Notes: a model not told the origin generated them from the sequence alone. Counted from the first letter of the stretch, positions 33,279 through 42,708 are shown. The stretch is 42,732 nt of DNA from Moritella sp. (GCF_013215705.1 NZ_JABSQR010000041.1:1-42732); one strand, 5' to 3'. Translations and numbers: made by a program.

Positions 33279-34408
33279 TATAAAACGAATGCACCAATAT
33301 CTGCGTGGTTGATTTCAGCGTTAATTTGACCAACTAAGTATGAGCTGATTTCTGACTCTTGTGGTGCAACTTGTACGTTATCAGAGATTAACCAAGCATT
33401 GATCCACGGTAGTGGGTTGCTTTTCACTTCAAACGCCTTAGGTAGACCAACGGCCGCCATACGGGTATTGGTAATGTATTCAATATAATCAGCAAGAATA
33501 TCTTTATTCAAGCCTATCATAGATCCATCTTTGAACAGATATTCTGCCCAGTCTTTTTCTTGCTGTGCTGCATCGGTAAAGATTTTTTGTGTTTCTTGGA
33601 AGCACTCAATTGAGATCTCTTGCATCTCTGGATCGTCTCTACCGTCAGCCATTAAGTTTAAAATGTGCTGGGTACTGGTTAAATGCAGGGCTTCATCACG
33701 GGCAATAAGCTTGATGATTTTAGCGTTACCTTCCATTAATTCACGTTCTGCAAAAGCGAAAGAGCAAGCAAAGCTGACATAGAAACGGACCGCTTCAAGT
33801 ACGTTTACCGATACCATTGCGAGGTATAATTTCTTCTTCACTGCACGTTGGCTAACGACAATTGTTTCACCGTTTACGACATGTGTGCCTTCACCAAGCT
33901 GGTGTAGTTGTTGAGTCGCATTGATTAAGTCATCGTAATAACCGGCAATGTCTTTGGCGCGTTTTAGAATCTCTTCATTGGCAACGATATCATCGAATAC
34001 TTCTGATGGGTCGTTAACAATATTACGAATAATATGGGTGTACGAGCGTGAGTGAATAGTTTCACTGAATGACCAGGTTTCGATCCAAGTTTCTAGTTCT
34101 GGTAGTGACACCAGTGGTAAAAAAGCAACGTTAGGAGAACGGCCTTGAATACTGTCTAATAATGTTTGGTATTTCAGATTACTGATGAAAATGTGTTTTT
34201 CGTGATCAGGTAATTGCTGATAATCAATACGATCTTTACTTACATCAACTTCTTCTGGTCGCCAAAAAAATGATAACTGACGTTCAATTAACTTTTCAAA
34301 AATTTCATATTTTTGTTGGTCAAAGCGGGCAACGTTAACATGTTGGCCGAAAAACATTGGTTCTTTTAATTGATCATTTGGGGTTTGGCAAAAAGTAGTG
34401 TAACTCAT
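33278..34408 (-). CDS. nrdB: Class Ia ribonucleotide reductase beta subunit
   Basis: NrdB carries the diiron-tyrosyl radical used by NrdA to make deoxynucleotides. Its 376 residues match the family. Iron ligands and the radical tyrosine are visible: the D in [10 protein letters not shown] and H in [12 protein letters not shown] (with the tyrosyl-radical Y), E in EAVRFYVSF, and E and H in RDEALHL. The C-terminus that docks on NrdA ends DIGAFVL. The start is preceded by AGAG. An 87-base gap with a perfect hairpin separates it from nrdA. Confidence 0.95.
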   Translation of the reverse strand: MSYTTFCQTPNDQLKEPMFFGQHVNVARFDQQKYEIFEKLIERQLSFFWRPEEVDVSKDRIDYQQLPDHEKHIFISNLKYQTLLDSIQGRSPNVAFLPLVSLPELETWIETWSFSETIHSRSYTHIIRNIVNDPSEVFDDIVANEEILKRAKDIAGYYDDLINATQQLHQLGEGTHVVNGETIVVSQRAVKKKLYLAMVSVNVLEAVRFYVSFACSFAFAERELMEGNAKIIKLIARDEALHLTSTQHILNLMADGRDDPEMQEISIECFQETQKIFTDAAQQEKDWAEYLFKDGSMIGLNKDILADYIEYITNTRMAAVGLPKAFEVKSNPLPWINAWLISDNVQVAPQESEISSYLVGQINAEINHADIGAFVL

Positions 34409-34433
34409 TGGTCATCTCTATTAATACATTAAA

Positions 34434-34453
34434 TTGGCAGCCTAAGCTGCCAA
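34434..34453 (-). other. Hairpin between nrdA and nrdB
   Basis: TTGGCAGC-CTAA-GCTGCCAA is a perfect eight-pair stem with a four-base loop in the 87-base nrdA-nrdB gap. It lacks a strong T run. It may adjust the ratio of the two messages by processing or weak termination, but this is inference. Confidence 0.5.
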
Positions 34454-34495
34454 ATGAAAGGGTGTAGGTTTAACTTGGTGTATGTAGTTGATTGT

Positions 34496-36769
34496 TTAGA
34501 TCTTACATGCGCCGCCTTCACAACCCTCGTCTTCTTTCACAACATCTACGTCTGATGCACCGTCACGGGTGTTATGGTAGTAAAGCGTTTTTAAGCCGTA
34601 TTTATACGCTAACATCAGATCGGTTAACAGCGTTGTCATCGGTACTTTTTGCCCCGGGAAACGTTGTGGATCATAGTTAGTGTTAGCTGAAATCGCTTGG
34701 TCTACGAATTTCTGCATCAAACCAACCAGTTGTAAATAACCGGTATTACTTGGAATGTTCCAAAGTAGCTCGTAGTTATCACGTAGATTGTCGTAATCAG
34801 GTACTACTTGTTTCAAGATACCGTCTTTACTTGCTTTAATACTGATTAAACCACGTGGAGGCTCAATACCGTTTGTCGCATTTGAAATCTGGCTTGATGT
34901 TTCTGATGGCATCAATGCAGTTAGCGTTGAGTTACGTAAGCCGTGTTCTTTAATTTCGCTACGTAATGTTTCCCAGTCTAGGTGTAATGCTTCGTCACAG
35001 ATCTCATCTAACGATGATTTATAGGTATCAATTGGTAAGATACCTTGAGCGTAAGTTGTTTCATGAAATGCTAAACATGGACCACGTTCTTTCGATAGGT
35101 TCATTGACGCTTTTAATAGATAGAATTGAATTGCTTCAAATGTTCTATGCGTTAAGTTGTTGGCACTACCGTCTGAATATTTAACCCCGTTTTTCGCTAG
35201 GTAGTATGCGTAGTTAATCACGCCTATACCTAATGAACGACGCGCCATTGTTGACTTTTCAGCCGCTGGCATTGGGTAGTCTTGGTAATCAAGTAAGCTA
35301 TCTAGTGCGCGCACTGCAAGGTCTGCAAGGTTTTCTAATTCACTTAGGTCTTTAATTGCACCAAGGTTGAACGCTGATAATGTACATAGCGCAATTTCAC
35401 CATCTTCGTCACCAGGGTGTTGCATTGGTTTCGTTGGCAGAGCAATTTCTAGACACAAGTTACTTTGTCTTATCGGTGCCACAGCTGGGTCAAATGGGCT
35501 GTGGGTATTACAGTGATCAACGTTCTGAATGTAGATACGACCAGTACTAGCACGTTCTTGCATGAGTAAAGCAAACAGTTCGCTGGCTTTAATCGTTTGC
35601 TTGCGAATTGATGGGTCTTGTTCGTAAAGTGTGTATAGACGCTCGAATTCATCTTGATCTTGGAAGAATGCATCATATAAACCATCAACATCAGATGGGC
35701 TAAATAAGGTAATGTTTTTGTTATCAATTAAGCGTTGGTACATTAAACGGTTAAGTTGCACGCCGTAGTCAAGATGACGTACACGGTTTTCTTCAACACC
35801 ACGGTTATTCTTAAGTACAAGCAGTGATTCAACTTCTAAGTGCCATAATGGGTAGAATAATGTTGCTGCACCACCACGAACGCCACCTTGAGAGCATGAT
35901 TTAACTGCTGTCTGGAAGTGTTTGTAGAATGGGATACAACCAGTATGGAATGCTTCGCCACCACGGATTGAGCTACCTAGGGCTCGAATACGACCTGCAT
36001 TGATACCGATACCAGCACGTTGCGACACATATTTAACAATAGAGTTAGATACTGCATTGATAGAATCAAGGCTATCGTCACACTCAATCAGTACACACGA
36101 GCTGAATTGACGAGTCGGAGTACGCACACCCGCCATAATTGGCGTTGGTAATGAGATCTTAAAGGTTGATGTTGCTTCGTAGAAACGGCGAACATAGTCC
36201 ATACGCACAGATTTGTCGTAAGTGGCAAATAAGCTCGCAGCGACTAAGATATATAGGAATTGTGGGCTTTCGAAGATGTCACCAGAAATACGGTTTTGTA
36301 GTAGGTATTTACCTTCTAACTGTTTAATTGCACCGTAAGAGAAGTTCATGTCACGCCAGTGATCAACTAACTCATCCATTTCTGCGAATTCTTCAGCAGT
36401 ATAATCAGCAAGTAAATGAGCATCATAACGTAGCGCATCAACATTGAATTTCACATGGTCATAAAGCGCAGGTGGTTCAAATTGACCGTATGCTTTTTTA
36501 CGTAGATGGAAGACGGCTAAACGCGCAGACAGATATTGGTAATCTGGCGCTTCTTCACTAATTAAATCCGCCGCAGCTTTGATCATGGTTTCATGTATAT
36601 CTTCAGTGCGAATACCGTCATAAAATTGGATGTGAGATTTTAACTCGACCAGTGATACTGATACATTATCCAACCCTTTGGCTGCCCATTTGATCACGCG
36701 GTGGATCTTTTCAAGATCGATCGTTTCTTGCTTACCGCTGCGTTTTGTAACTAGTAAATTCTTATTCAT
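34496..36769 (-). CDS. nrdA: Class Ia ribonucleotide reductase alpha subunit
   Basis: NrdA reduces ribonucleoside diphosphates. The 757 residues begin with the ATP-cone domain (VTKRSGKQETIDLEKIHRVI). They include the redox cysteines in FSSCVLIECDD and ALCTLSAFNLG, the active-site NLCLEIALP with Cys and Glu, and the C-terminal shuttle pair in CEGGACKI. The length is close to the E. coli enzyme (761). It is the first gene of nrdA-nrdB-yfaE. Upstream lie a NrdR box and a DnaA box, the controls known for this operon in E. coli. Confidence 0.96.
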   Translation of the reverse strand: MNKNLLVTKRSGKQETIDLEKIHRVIKWAAKGLDNVSVSLVELKSHIQFYDGIRTEDIHETMIKAAADLISEEAPDYQYLSARLAVFHLRKKAYGQFEPPALYDHVKFNVDALRYDAHLLADYTAEEFAEMDELVDHWRDMNFSYGAIKQLEGKYLLQNRISGDIFESPQFLYILVAASLFATYDKSVRMDYVRRFYEATSTFKISLPTPIMAGVRTPTRQFSSCVLIECDDSLDSINAVSNSIVKYVSQRAGIGINAGRIRALGSSIRGGEAFHTGCIPFYKHFQTAVKSCSQGGVRGGAATLFYPLWHLEVESLLVLKNNRGVEENRVRHLDYGVQLNRLMYQRLIDNKNITLFSPSDVDGLYDAFFQDQDEFERLYTLYEQDPSIRKQTIKASELFALLMQERASTGRIYIQNVDHCNTHSPFDPAVAPIRQSNLCLEIALPTKPMQHPGDEDGEIALCTLSAFNLGAIKDLSELENLADLAVRALDSLLDYQDYPMPAAEKSTMARRSLGIGVINYAYYLAKNGVKYSDGSANNLTHRTFEAIQFYLLKASMNLSKERGPCLAFHETTYAQGILPIDTYKSSLDEICDEALHLDWETLRSEIKEHGLRNSTLTALMPSETSSQISNATNGIEPPRGLISIKASKDGILKQVVPDYDNLRDNYELLWNIPSNTGYLQLVGLMQKFVDQAISANTNYDPQRFPGQKVPMTTLLTDLMLAYKYGLKTLYYHNTRDGASDVDVVKEDEGCEGGACKI

Positions 36770-36838
36770 TTAGCTGACTGACCTTAAAACAATGTTAAGA
36801 ATGTTTCTACCAACACTAGTATTGATATTCTTGTTAAT

Positions 36839-36854
36839 ACACAAGATGTAGTGT
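36839..36854 (-). promoter_or_regulatory. NrdR box upstream of nrdA
   Basis: ACACAAGATGTAGTGT matches the 16-base NrdR consensus (ACACWATATMTWGTGT) in 14 positions by my comparison. NrdR represses ribonucleotide reductase genes when dATP is high. A weaker second box (ACACTAGTATTGATAT, 36813-36828) lies nearer the gene, but its spacing is not the usual one, so the pair is not certain. Confidence 0.65.
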
Positions 36855-36924
36855 TGTCCTGTATTCATGCATACAAGATAGAGGGATAATCGGTTTTTGG
36901 CAAGTAGCACTAAACAGAACAACT

Positions 36925-36933
36925 TGTGGATAA
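36925..36933. promoter_or_regulatory. DnaA box upstream of nrdA
   Basis: TGTGGATAA is the reverse complement of the perfect DnaA box TTATCCACA. A second box with one mismatch (AGTGGATAA) lies at 37190-37198. DnaA is known to regulate nrdAB in E. coli. The rest of the roughly 540-base gap between nrdA and ubiG holds an A-rich run near 37008-37026 and no gene that I can see. Confidence 0.6.
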
Positions 36934-37258
36934 TTTAGTGAGTTAGTGGCGACTTACATTCTGGCCTCAGTGATCAATTACGGTTAGCAAAAATCAACAG
37001 TTAAAATGAAAAAAAAAGAAAAAAAAGTGTTGCCTTACTTGTGTGAGGATCCTCAAATAATTTGATTATATTTACAGCTGATTCGTGTAGAAAAGTATCA
37101 CGCAAGTATTATATTTAAATTTTGTGAGGTGGCTGTTATTACAAACAATACCGTCATTTTGTACACAGTAACTTTCATATTACCCATAAAGTGGATAACT
37201 TTGTTTGAGAACGTGGATGAGGGCTTAAGCTGAATTATTTAGACTGAAGGTGAGCGTG

Positions 37259-37290
37259 TTCACCTAACAGCGAGGGTGCTGTTAGGTGAA
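37259..37290 (-). terminator. Hairpin behind ubiG
   Basis: TTCACCTAACAGC and GCTGTTAGGTGAA form a perfect 13-pair stem with a six-base loop, about 20 bases after the ubiG stop. No T run follows on the minus strand, so it may act as a message-end protector as well as, or instead of, an intrinsic terminator. Confidence 0.6.
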
Positions 37291-37311
37291 AGAACTACAT
37301 TAATCGTGATA

Positions 37312-38010
37312 TTAATCGATAAGCTGCGTATGTAGCATATAGTTAACGTCAACATTCTCGCCTAGCTTGAACTGGTCAACTAATGGAATGTAATGCAGGC
37401 CTGTCATGTGGTGACAATAGAGGCCCGATTGATCAACCCAGTGTAATAGTTCAGAAGGTCTGATAAATTTCTTATGGTCATGGGTACCGTTTGGCATCAT
37501 TTTCAGTATTTTTTCGGCACCAACAATCATGAACAAGTATGATTTTAAATTGCGGTTAATGGTTGAGAAGAATACATGACCACCCGGTTTTACCAGACGC
37601 ATGCAAGCGTTAACCACAGAGCCAGGATCGGGAACATGCTCTAGCATTTCCATGCAAGTAATGACATCAAAGCTATTTGGCTGTTCTTCTGCCAATTCTT
37701 CGATTAATACTTGACGGTATTCAACTTTAGTACCGGATTCAAGTGCGTGCAATTTAGCTACGTTGAGGGGTTCTTTACCCATATCAACGCCGAGTGCTTG
37801 CGCACCGCGGCGAGCCATGCTTTCTGTTAAGATACCGCCACCACAGCCAACATCAAGCACTCTCTTGCCAAATAGGCCTCCACAGCGTTCATCTATGTAG
37901 TCTAAGCGTAATGGATTGATTTGATGTAATGGCTTGAAGTCACCTGCTGGATCCCACCAACGACTGGCCATGGCTTCAAATTTAGCGATTTCCTGTTTAT
38001 CTACATTCAT
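37312..38010 (-). CDS. ubiG: Ubiquinone O-methyltransferase
   Basis: UbiG performs the two O-methylations of ubiquinone synthesis with S-adenosylmethionine. It has 232 residues. The SAM site [19 protein letters not shown], the acidic VDMG, and [10 protein letters not shown] are typical, and the N-terminal [11 protein letters not shown] and later [14 protein letters not shown] are specific to UbiG. It is divergent from gyrA, the common order in gammaproteobacteria. Confidence 0.95.
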   Translation of the reverse strand: MNVDKQEIAKFEAMASRWWDPAGDFKPLHQINPLRLDYIDERCGGLFGKRVLDVGCGGGILTESMARRGAQALGVDMGKEPLNVAKLHALESGTKVEYRQVLIEELAEEQPNSFDVITCMEMLEHVPDPGSVVNACMRLVKPGGHVFFSTINRNLKSYLFMIVGAEKILKMMPNGTHDHKKFIRPSELLHWVDQSGLYCHHMTGLHYIPLVDQFKLGENVDVNYMLHTQLID

Positions 38011-38187
38011 ACAAAGTCTTCTTGATACGTTAATTAAGGTGAAACTTAATAGGGTGAAAAATAATAAATATGGGCACAGTATATAACGAGAAAATGATTT
38101 CAGAAGTATTATTTATGAGTCGTCGAATAAATAATTTGCGAAGCTGTTAATAAAAATCGATTCAACCGAGTTAATTTTCTTATATAT

Positions 38188-38217
38188 TGTATTTGCAGGT
38201 AAATATTATGCTAGAAT
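38188..38217 (+). promoter_or_regulatory. Candidate gyrA promoter
   Basis: TTGTAT (38188-38193) and TAGAAT (38212-38217) are separated by 18 bases, and the -10 has the extended TGC motif. The message would start about 50 bases before the ATG, with AGGGGTAAAGG as the ribosome binding site. Confidence 0.5.
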
Positions 38218-38273
38218 GCTTCTCTAAAAAATATAAATAGAAAGCAATTTAAAACTTAGGGGTAAAGGCTTAT

Positions 38274-41006
38274 ATGAGTGATTTAGCCACAGGCATCACA
38301 CCTATCAATATTGAAGAAGAATTAAAAAATTCTTATTTAGATTACGCTATGAGCGTTATTGTTGGTCGTGCTCTTCCTGATGTTCGTGACGGTTTGAAGC
38401 CAGTTCACCGCCGCGTTTTATTCGCGATGAACGAATTGAAGAATGACTGGAACAAACCATACAAAAAATCAGCACGTGTTGTTGGTGACGTAATCGGTAA
38501 ATATCATCCACACGGTGATACAGCGGTTTATGACACTATTGTACGTATGGCGCAGCCTTTCTCTTTGCGCTACATGTTGATTGATGGTCAAGGTAACTTC
38601 GGTTCTGTTGACGGCGATTCAGCAGCCGCAATGCGTTATACCGAAATCAGAATGTCAAAAATCGCGCATGAATTACTTGCTGATTTAGACAAGGAAACGG
38701 TAGATTTTGTACCTAACTATGATGGTACTGAATTTATTCCAGAAGTTATGCCTACACGTATCCCTAACCTACTGGTTAATGGTTCGTCAGGTATTGCCGT
38801 GGGTATGGCAACGAATATCCCGCCTCACAATTTAAATGAGGTTATTAATGCTTGTTTAGCATTAATTCAAAATCCAGACCTAAGTCTTGAAGAAATAATG
38901 GAATACATTCCAGGCCCAGATTTCCCAACATACGGTATCATTAATGGTAAAGCGGGCATCGAGCAAGCTTACCGTACTGGTCGTGGTAAAGTTCATATCC
39001 GAGCTCGTGCTTATATTGAAACTAATGATCGTGGTCGCGAAACAATTGTTGTTCACGAACTACCGTATCAAGTAAACAAAGCTCGTTTGATTGAACGTAT
39101 CGCTGAGTTTGTAAAAGATAAGAAAATTGAAGGTATTAGTGCACTACGCGACGAATCTGATAAAGATGGTATGCGTATGGTTGTTGAAGTTAAGCGCGAC
39201 GCGGTTGGTGAGGTTGTATTAAACAATCTTTATGCGCAAACGCAAATGCAAGTTGTGTTTGGTATCAACATGGTTGCATTGATCGACAAACAGCCAAAAA
39301 TCTTTACGCTAAAAGAAATGTTAGATGCGTTCTTACGTCATCGTCGTGAAGTTGTTACACGTCGTACTGTATTTGAACTGCGTAAAGCCCGTGAACGTGC
39401 TCATATCCTTGAGTCGTTAGCGATTGCCTTAGCAAATATTGATGACATTATTGCGTTAATTAAGCAATCTGCTACATCTGCAGAAGCAAAACAAGCCTTG
39501 ATCAGCCGCGGTTGGCAGTTAGGTGATGTAGCTACAATGTTAGAGCGTGCTGGTGATGATGCGGCTCGTCCTGAATGGTTAGAAGCTGAGTTTGGTATTC
39601 GTGAAGGTTCGTATTTCTTAACCGAAATTCAAGCTCAAGCAATTCTAGACTTACGTTTACACAAACTAACAGGTCTAGAACACGAGAAGATTCTTAACGA
39701 ATATAAAGAACTACTTGATGTTATTGCTGAACTATTACATATTCTTAATACGCCTTCGCGTTTACTAGAAGTGATCACTGAAGAGCTACAAGCTTCAAAA
39801 GATGCCTTTGGTGACGAACGTCGTACAGAGATTTCAGCAAGCAGTGCAGACATTAATTTAGAAGACTTAATTGAACGTGAAGATGTTGTCGTTACATTGT
39901 CTCACGAAGGTTATGTTAAGTATCAGCCTCTTACTGACTACGAAGCACAGCGTCGTGGTGGTAAAGGTAAGTCAGCAACGAAGATGAAAGAAGAAGATTT
40001 CATCGAACGTCTGTTAGTCGCGAATACACATGATCATATCCTGTGCTTCTCAAGCCGTGGTCGCTTGTACTGGATGAAGGTATATCAATTACCATTAGCT
40101 AGTCGTCAAGCCCGTGGTAAGCCAATTGTTAACTTACTACCACTGGAAGATGGAGAGCGTATTACTGCTATCCTACCTGTGGCAGAGTTTGAAGATGACA
40201 AGTTTGTCTTCATGGCAACGGCGAACGGTACAGTGAAGAAAACAGCACTAAGTGCATACAGCAAGCCTCGTGCTGGCGGTATCATCGCTGTTAACCTAAA
40301 TGAAGGGAATGAACTGATTGGTGTTGATATCACTGATGGTACTAACGACATTATGTTGTTCTCTGATGAAGGTAAAGTAGTACGTTTCTGCGAGTTTGAA
40401 GAAACGCCTGTACTTGACGAAGACGGCAACCCAGTTCTTGATGAGAACGGCAAACCTGAAGTTAAGTTCAAAGGTGTACGTCCTATGGGTCGTACTGCGA
40501 CTGGTGTTCGTGGTATCAAACTTGATGAAGGACAAAAAGTTGTTTCGTTAATCGTACCGAAGAACGATGGTGCAATCTTAACAGCAACAGAAAACGGTTT
40601 CGGTAAACGAACTGCACTTGAAGAATACCCTGCGAAGAGTCGCGGTACTAAGGGTGTTGTTTCAATTAAAGTAAGTGAACGTAACGGTAAAGTTGTTGGC
40701 GCAACACAGGTACTTGACGGTGATGAGCTAATGCTTATTACGAATGGCGGCACGTTAGTAAGAACACGTGCTTCTGAAGTATCTATGGTTGGTCGTAACA
40801 CGCAAGGTGTTCGTTTGATCCGTACTGGTGAAGACGAGATCGTTGTTGGTTTACAACGTATCGATGAAGTTGAAGAAGACGAGAACGCAGTTGTTGTTGA
40901 TGATGCAGAAAATGCAGAATCACCAACAGACGTTCCTGCTACTCCAACTGATGCGACTGATGCGACTGATGCAACAGACAGCGCAGAAGAAGCTACTGAA
41001 GAGTAA
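38274..41006 (+). CDS. gyrA: DNA gyrase subunit A
   Basis: GyrA breaks and rejoins DNA to introduce negative supercoils together with GyrB. It has 910 residues. The catalytic tyrosine is Y122 ([10 protein letters not shown]). The GyrA box QRRGGKG is present in the C-terminal wrapping domain, with the repeated beta-pinwheel blades. Position 83 is Thr (HGDTAVYD) where E. coli has Ser, and Asp87 is kept. A roughly 25-residue insertion with [16 protein letters not shown] lies in the C-terminal domain, as in other marine gammaproteobacteria that I recall. The acidic tail includes DAT repeats coded by a nine-base repeat (40947-40979). Confidence 0.97.
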   Translation: MSDLATGITPINIEEELKNSYLDYAMSVIVGRALPDVRDGLKPVHRRVLFAMNELKNDWNKPYKKSARVVGDVIGKYHPHGDTAVYDTIVRMAQPFSLRYMLIDGQGNFGSVDGDSAAAMRYTEIRMSKIAHELLADLDKETVDFVPNYDGTEFIPEVMPTRIPNLLVNGSSGIAVGMATNIPPHNLNEVINACLALIQNPDLSLEEIMEYIPGPDFPTYGIINGKAGIEQAYRTGRGKVHIRARAYIETNDRGRETIVVHELPYQVNKARLIERIAEFVKDKKIEGISALRDESDKDGMRMVVEVKRDAVGEVVLNNLYAQTQMQVVFGINMVALIDKQPKIFTLKEMLDAFLRHRREVVTRRTVFELRKARERAHILESLAIALANIDDIIALIKQSATSAEAKQALISRGWQLGDVATMLERAGDDAARPEWLEAEFGIREGSYFLTEIQAQAILDLRLHKLTGLEHEKILNEYKELLDVIAELLHILNTPSRLLEVITEELQASKDAFGDERRTEISASSADINLEDLIEREDVVVTLSHEGYVKYQPLTDYEAQRRGGKGKSATKMKEEDFIERLLVANTHDHILCFSSRGRLYWMKVYQLPLASRQARGKPIVNLLPLEDGERITAILPVAEFEDDKFVFMATANGTVKKTALSAYSKPRAGGIIAVNLNEGNELIGVDITDGTNDIMLFSDEGKVVRFCEFEETPVLDEDGNPVLDENGKPEVKFKGVRPMGRTATGVRGIKLDEGQKVVSLIVPKNDGAILTATENGFGKRTALEEYPAKSRGTKGVVSIKVSERNGKVVGATQVLDGDELMLITNGGTLVRTRASEVSMVGRNTQGVRLIRTGEDEIVVGLQRIDEVEEDENAVVVDDAENAESPTDVPATPTDATDATDATDSAEEATEE

Positions 41007-41047
41007 TTTAAGGGTAGTGCAGTGATGTACTAACTGAAATTAACTTC

Positions 41048-41085
41048 AAAAGGCCTGTTACTCCTAGAGTAACAGGCCTTTTTTT
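41048..41085 (+). terminator. Strong terminator shared by gyrA and intI
   Basis: AAAAGGCCTGTTACTC and GAGTAACAGGCCTTTT form a 16-pair stem with a three-base loop, followed by more T. It touches the stop codon of the converging integrase gene and can terminate both. Confidence 0.9.
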
Positions 41086-42040
41086 ATAACCGGTCTAATG
41101 GACTGACTGTTCCAGCAAAATGCTGACCAATTACATGGGTATAAATTTGGGTCGTGGTTAAATCATTATGGCCGAGTAATTCTTGAATACTTCGAATATC
41201 CGTTCCTGTCTGTAATAAATGAGTGGCGAACGAATGTCTAAATGTGTGGCAATTCACCTTTTTAAAAACTTTGGCTTTGATCACGGCTGGTTTCAATGCT
41301 TTTCTGATTCCACTGTCATGTAAATGATGCCGACAAAGTTGATTGGTTCTGGGGTGTGGGCACAGGTTTTTTGACGGGAATATGAACATCCAACCTGGTG
41401 CTCTAAAAGCATTTGGGTATTTAGCTCCTAGCGCATAAGGTAAAGAGGGGCCAATACCTGTTTTGTTATCTGTAGTTTGTAACAGCATCGCTTTATCGAT
41501 ATGTTCTTTAAGCCTATCAATACAGTTGCGGCTTAAGAGCGTTTGCCGATCTTTGTTACCTTTGCCGTCCCTGACTGTTAGCGATAAAGTCTCAAACGAG
41601 ATATCTTGAACTCTTAAGCTCAGGCATTCATTTACTCTTAGTCCACTACCATAGAGAATTTCAACTACTAATTTAGGCGTTCCTGTCATGTTGTGTATTA
41701 TTTTTGATACTTCTGCGGCACTCAGTACAATGGGAATACTGCGTTGTTTTGTCGCTAATTTGAAACCCAAATCCCCGAGGTCTATTGTCATTATTTTATG
41801 ATAGAGGAAGACGATAGCGTTCAGCGCTACTTTTTGGGTATTCATCGCGACATTATTATTGGTTGCAAGCCAAGTCAAAAAGGATTTGACTTCAGCTGCG
41901 CCGAGTTCACGTGGGTGACGCTTGTTATTGAACAGAATGAACCGTTTTATCCAGAACAAATAAGTTTTCTCTGTGCGTATACTATAACCCCTTAAACGCA
42001 TCTCAGCTCTGATCGATTCAATGAACGGGCTTGCTGACAT
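41084..42040 (-). CDS. intI: Integron integrase
   Basis: This tyrosine recombinase inserts and excises cassettes at attI and attC. Numbered from the upstream ATG at 42046, catalytic residues are R137 (SGLRVNE), H267 and R270 (CHTFRHSFATH), H293 (LLGHNDL) and Y302 (IYTHV). The IntI-specific extra domain is present at about 203-255 (LPYALGAKYPNAF, then WMFIFPSK and RHHLHDSGI). That separates it from phage integrases. The GGAG ribosome binding site lies eight bases before the ATG at 42040 but only two before the one at 42046, so 42040 is preferred. It is intact and probably active. It faces gyrA and is divergent from the cassettes. Confidence 0.95.
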   Translation of the reverse strand: MSASPFIESIRAEMRLRGYSIRTEKTYLFWIKRFILFNNKRHPRELGAAEVKSFLTWLATNNNVAMNTQKVALNAIVFLYHKIMTIDLGDLGFKLATKQRSIPIVLSAAEVSKIIHNMTGTPKLVVEILYGSGLRVNECLSLRVQDISFETLSLTVRDGKGNKDRQTLLSRNCIDRLKEHIDKAMLLQTTDNKTGIGPSLPYALGAKYPNAFRAPGWMFIFPSKNLCPHPRTNQLCRHHLHDSGIRKALKPAVIKAKVFKKVNCHTFRHSFATHLLQTGTDIRSIQELLGHNDLTTTQIYTHVIGQHFAGTVSPLDRL

Positions 42041-42058
42041 ATACATAACTCCATTTAA

Positions 42059-42074
42059 CTGATGTTATATACAG
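42059..42074 (-). promoter_or_regulatory. LexA box over the intI promoter
   Basis: CTGATGTTATATACAG matches the LexA consensus (CTGTATATATATACAG) in 12 of 16 bases with both CTG/CAG ends kept. It overlaps the likely -10 of intI (TATAAC/TATATA on the minus strand) just before the ribosome binding site. SOS control of integron integrases is established in Vibrio and class 1 integrons. Confidence 0.75.
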
Positions 42075-42132
42075 TGTTATTCATATTTTTGTAATTGCAA
42101 TCACGGTTTGTCGGAAAACAGTCTTGTTTAGC

Positions 42133-42161
42133 TTGTTATTAAAAAAATAAGTTAATATACT
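42133..42161 (+). promoter_or_regulatory. Candidate cassette promoter Pc
   Basis: TTGTTA (42133-42138) and TATACT (42156-42161) are exactly 17 bases apart, four and five of six consensus matches. It points to the cassettes from between intI and attI. The message would begin near 42168 and carry the whole attI dyad and the leader ORF. Confidence 0.6.
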
Positions 42162-42195
42162 CAGTCACATAGCGAGTTTTTATTTTAATTAACAA

Positions 42196-42348
42196 GACTC
42201 AAAAAATAATTTAGAGGACGGCTCGTTTTCCCAGAAACAAGTATTCACGCTATTTGAAGTATAGTCTTAGTTTTCAGTCGATTGATTGTACTTTGTAGTG
42301 GTGAATGGATTTGGCAAAACGAGACGTCCTACTATACAAAGGTTAGGT
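42196..42348 (+). repeat. attI site with long dyad
   Basis: This region ends in the crossover box GTTAGGT (42342-42348), where the first cassette starts after the G. A long imperfect dyad has arms GAGGACGGCTCGTTTTCCC (42213-42231) and GGCAAAACGAGACGTCCTAC (42313-42332). The stem base and length are conserved in the left copy at 564-707. In a transcript from Pc the first arm could pair with the leader ORF and its start region. Confidence 0.75.
42305..42346 (+). CDS. Leader peptide ORF across the attI crossover
   Basis: A 13-codon frame (MDLAKRDVLLYKG) ends in a TAG contributed by the crossover box GTTAGGT. The left attI-like copy encodes MDLGIRDVRLYK in the same place, 9 of 12 residues identical. 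In both copies a stop codon directly precedes the ATG. Class 1 integrons have a comparable attI ORF (ORF-11) that aids translation of cassette genes. Translation here is inferred. The ribosome binding site is weak (AGTGG). Confidence 0.4.
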   Translation: MDLAKRDVLLYKG

Positions 42349-42702
42349 ATTTCTAGAGTATGGGTTATCAATATCAATTAACGAAAGTCATATTGGTCAT
42401 TATATTTTGGAGCTTAAACGAAGTAATTCCAATCGCCTGGGTATTCTTAATTTGTGGTGCATCTTTACCGCCATTAGATTTAATTATTTCAAAGGATAAA
42501 TATCTGGCTCAATTTCCTTGGGAGCTATATTTGTTTTATGGTTACGCTTTTTACGGCATACTATTTCAAGCAGAGCAGCATTTGATTTTCTTGGGAATAG
42601 GTTATTCACTGTCTCGTTTAGTTCTTTATTTTCAGCTAAAACAGAGCCTAAATACCTAACATATAAGAATAGGTGTCGCGCAGCCGACACCTTATTCGAG
42701 TG
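42343..42702 (+). mobile_element. First gene cassette, 360 bases
   Basis: The cassette runs from the T after the crossover G at 42342 to the G at 42702. The R'' box of its attC (ACCTAAC) is the exact reverse complement of the R' that forms when the cassette circularises (GTTAGGT). That confirms both borders from sequence alone. It contains one gene and one short attC. Confidence 0.85.
42360..42659 (+). CDS. Cassette-encoded small membrane protein
   Basis: This 99-residue, very hydrophobic protein has about three membrane segments (residues 8-38, 52-68 and 70-92). The stop TAA overlaps the R'' box of the attC, the normal ending of a cassette gene. Its start lies 12 bases behind the crossover site with only a weak ribosome binding site (AGAG). 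It may depend on the attI leader for translation. I recognise no family, and transporters of the small multidrug type are not supported by motif. Confidence 0.7.
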   Translation: MGYQYQLTKVILVIIFWSLNEVIPIAWVFLICGASLPPLDLIISKDKYLAQFPWELYLFYGYAFYGILFQAEQHLIFLGIGYSLSRLVLYFQLKQSLNT

Positions 42703-42708
42703 TTGAGC
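42654..42708 (+). repeat. Short attC of the first cassette
   Basis: R'' ACCTAAC (42654-42660) and R' GTTGAGC (42702-42708) bound a 55-base site. The inner stem is AATAGGTGTCG / CCGACACCTTATT with a CGCAG loop and one unpaired T, as expected for the folded bottom strand. It is of the short aadA-like size, unlike the 130-base site at 69-198, so the arrays hold attC sites of different origin. Confidence 0.85.

Noticed and set aside
38520-38540. GyrA Thr83 as acquired quinolone resistance
   Set aside because: Thr is the natural residue here in several genera. Without relatives to compare there is no reason to call it a mutation.
40106-40801. 231-codon frame antisense to gyrA
   Set aside because: It lies wholly inside gyrA on the other strand. 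Its Ser/Pro-rich composition is typical of an antisense shadow frame.
42484-42690. Minus-strand frame over the first cassette
   Set aside because: It is antisense to a cassette gene whose stop overlaps the attC R'' box, the standard cassette organisation, and it has no ribosome binding site.
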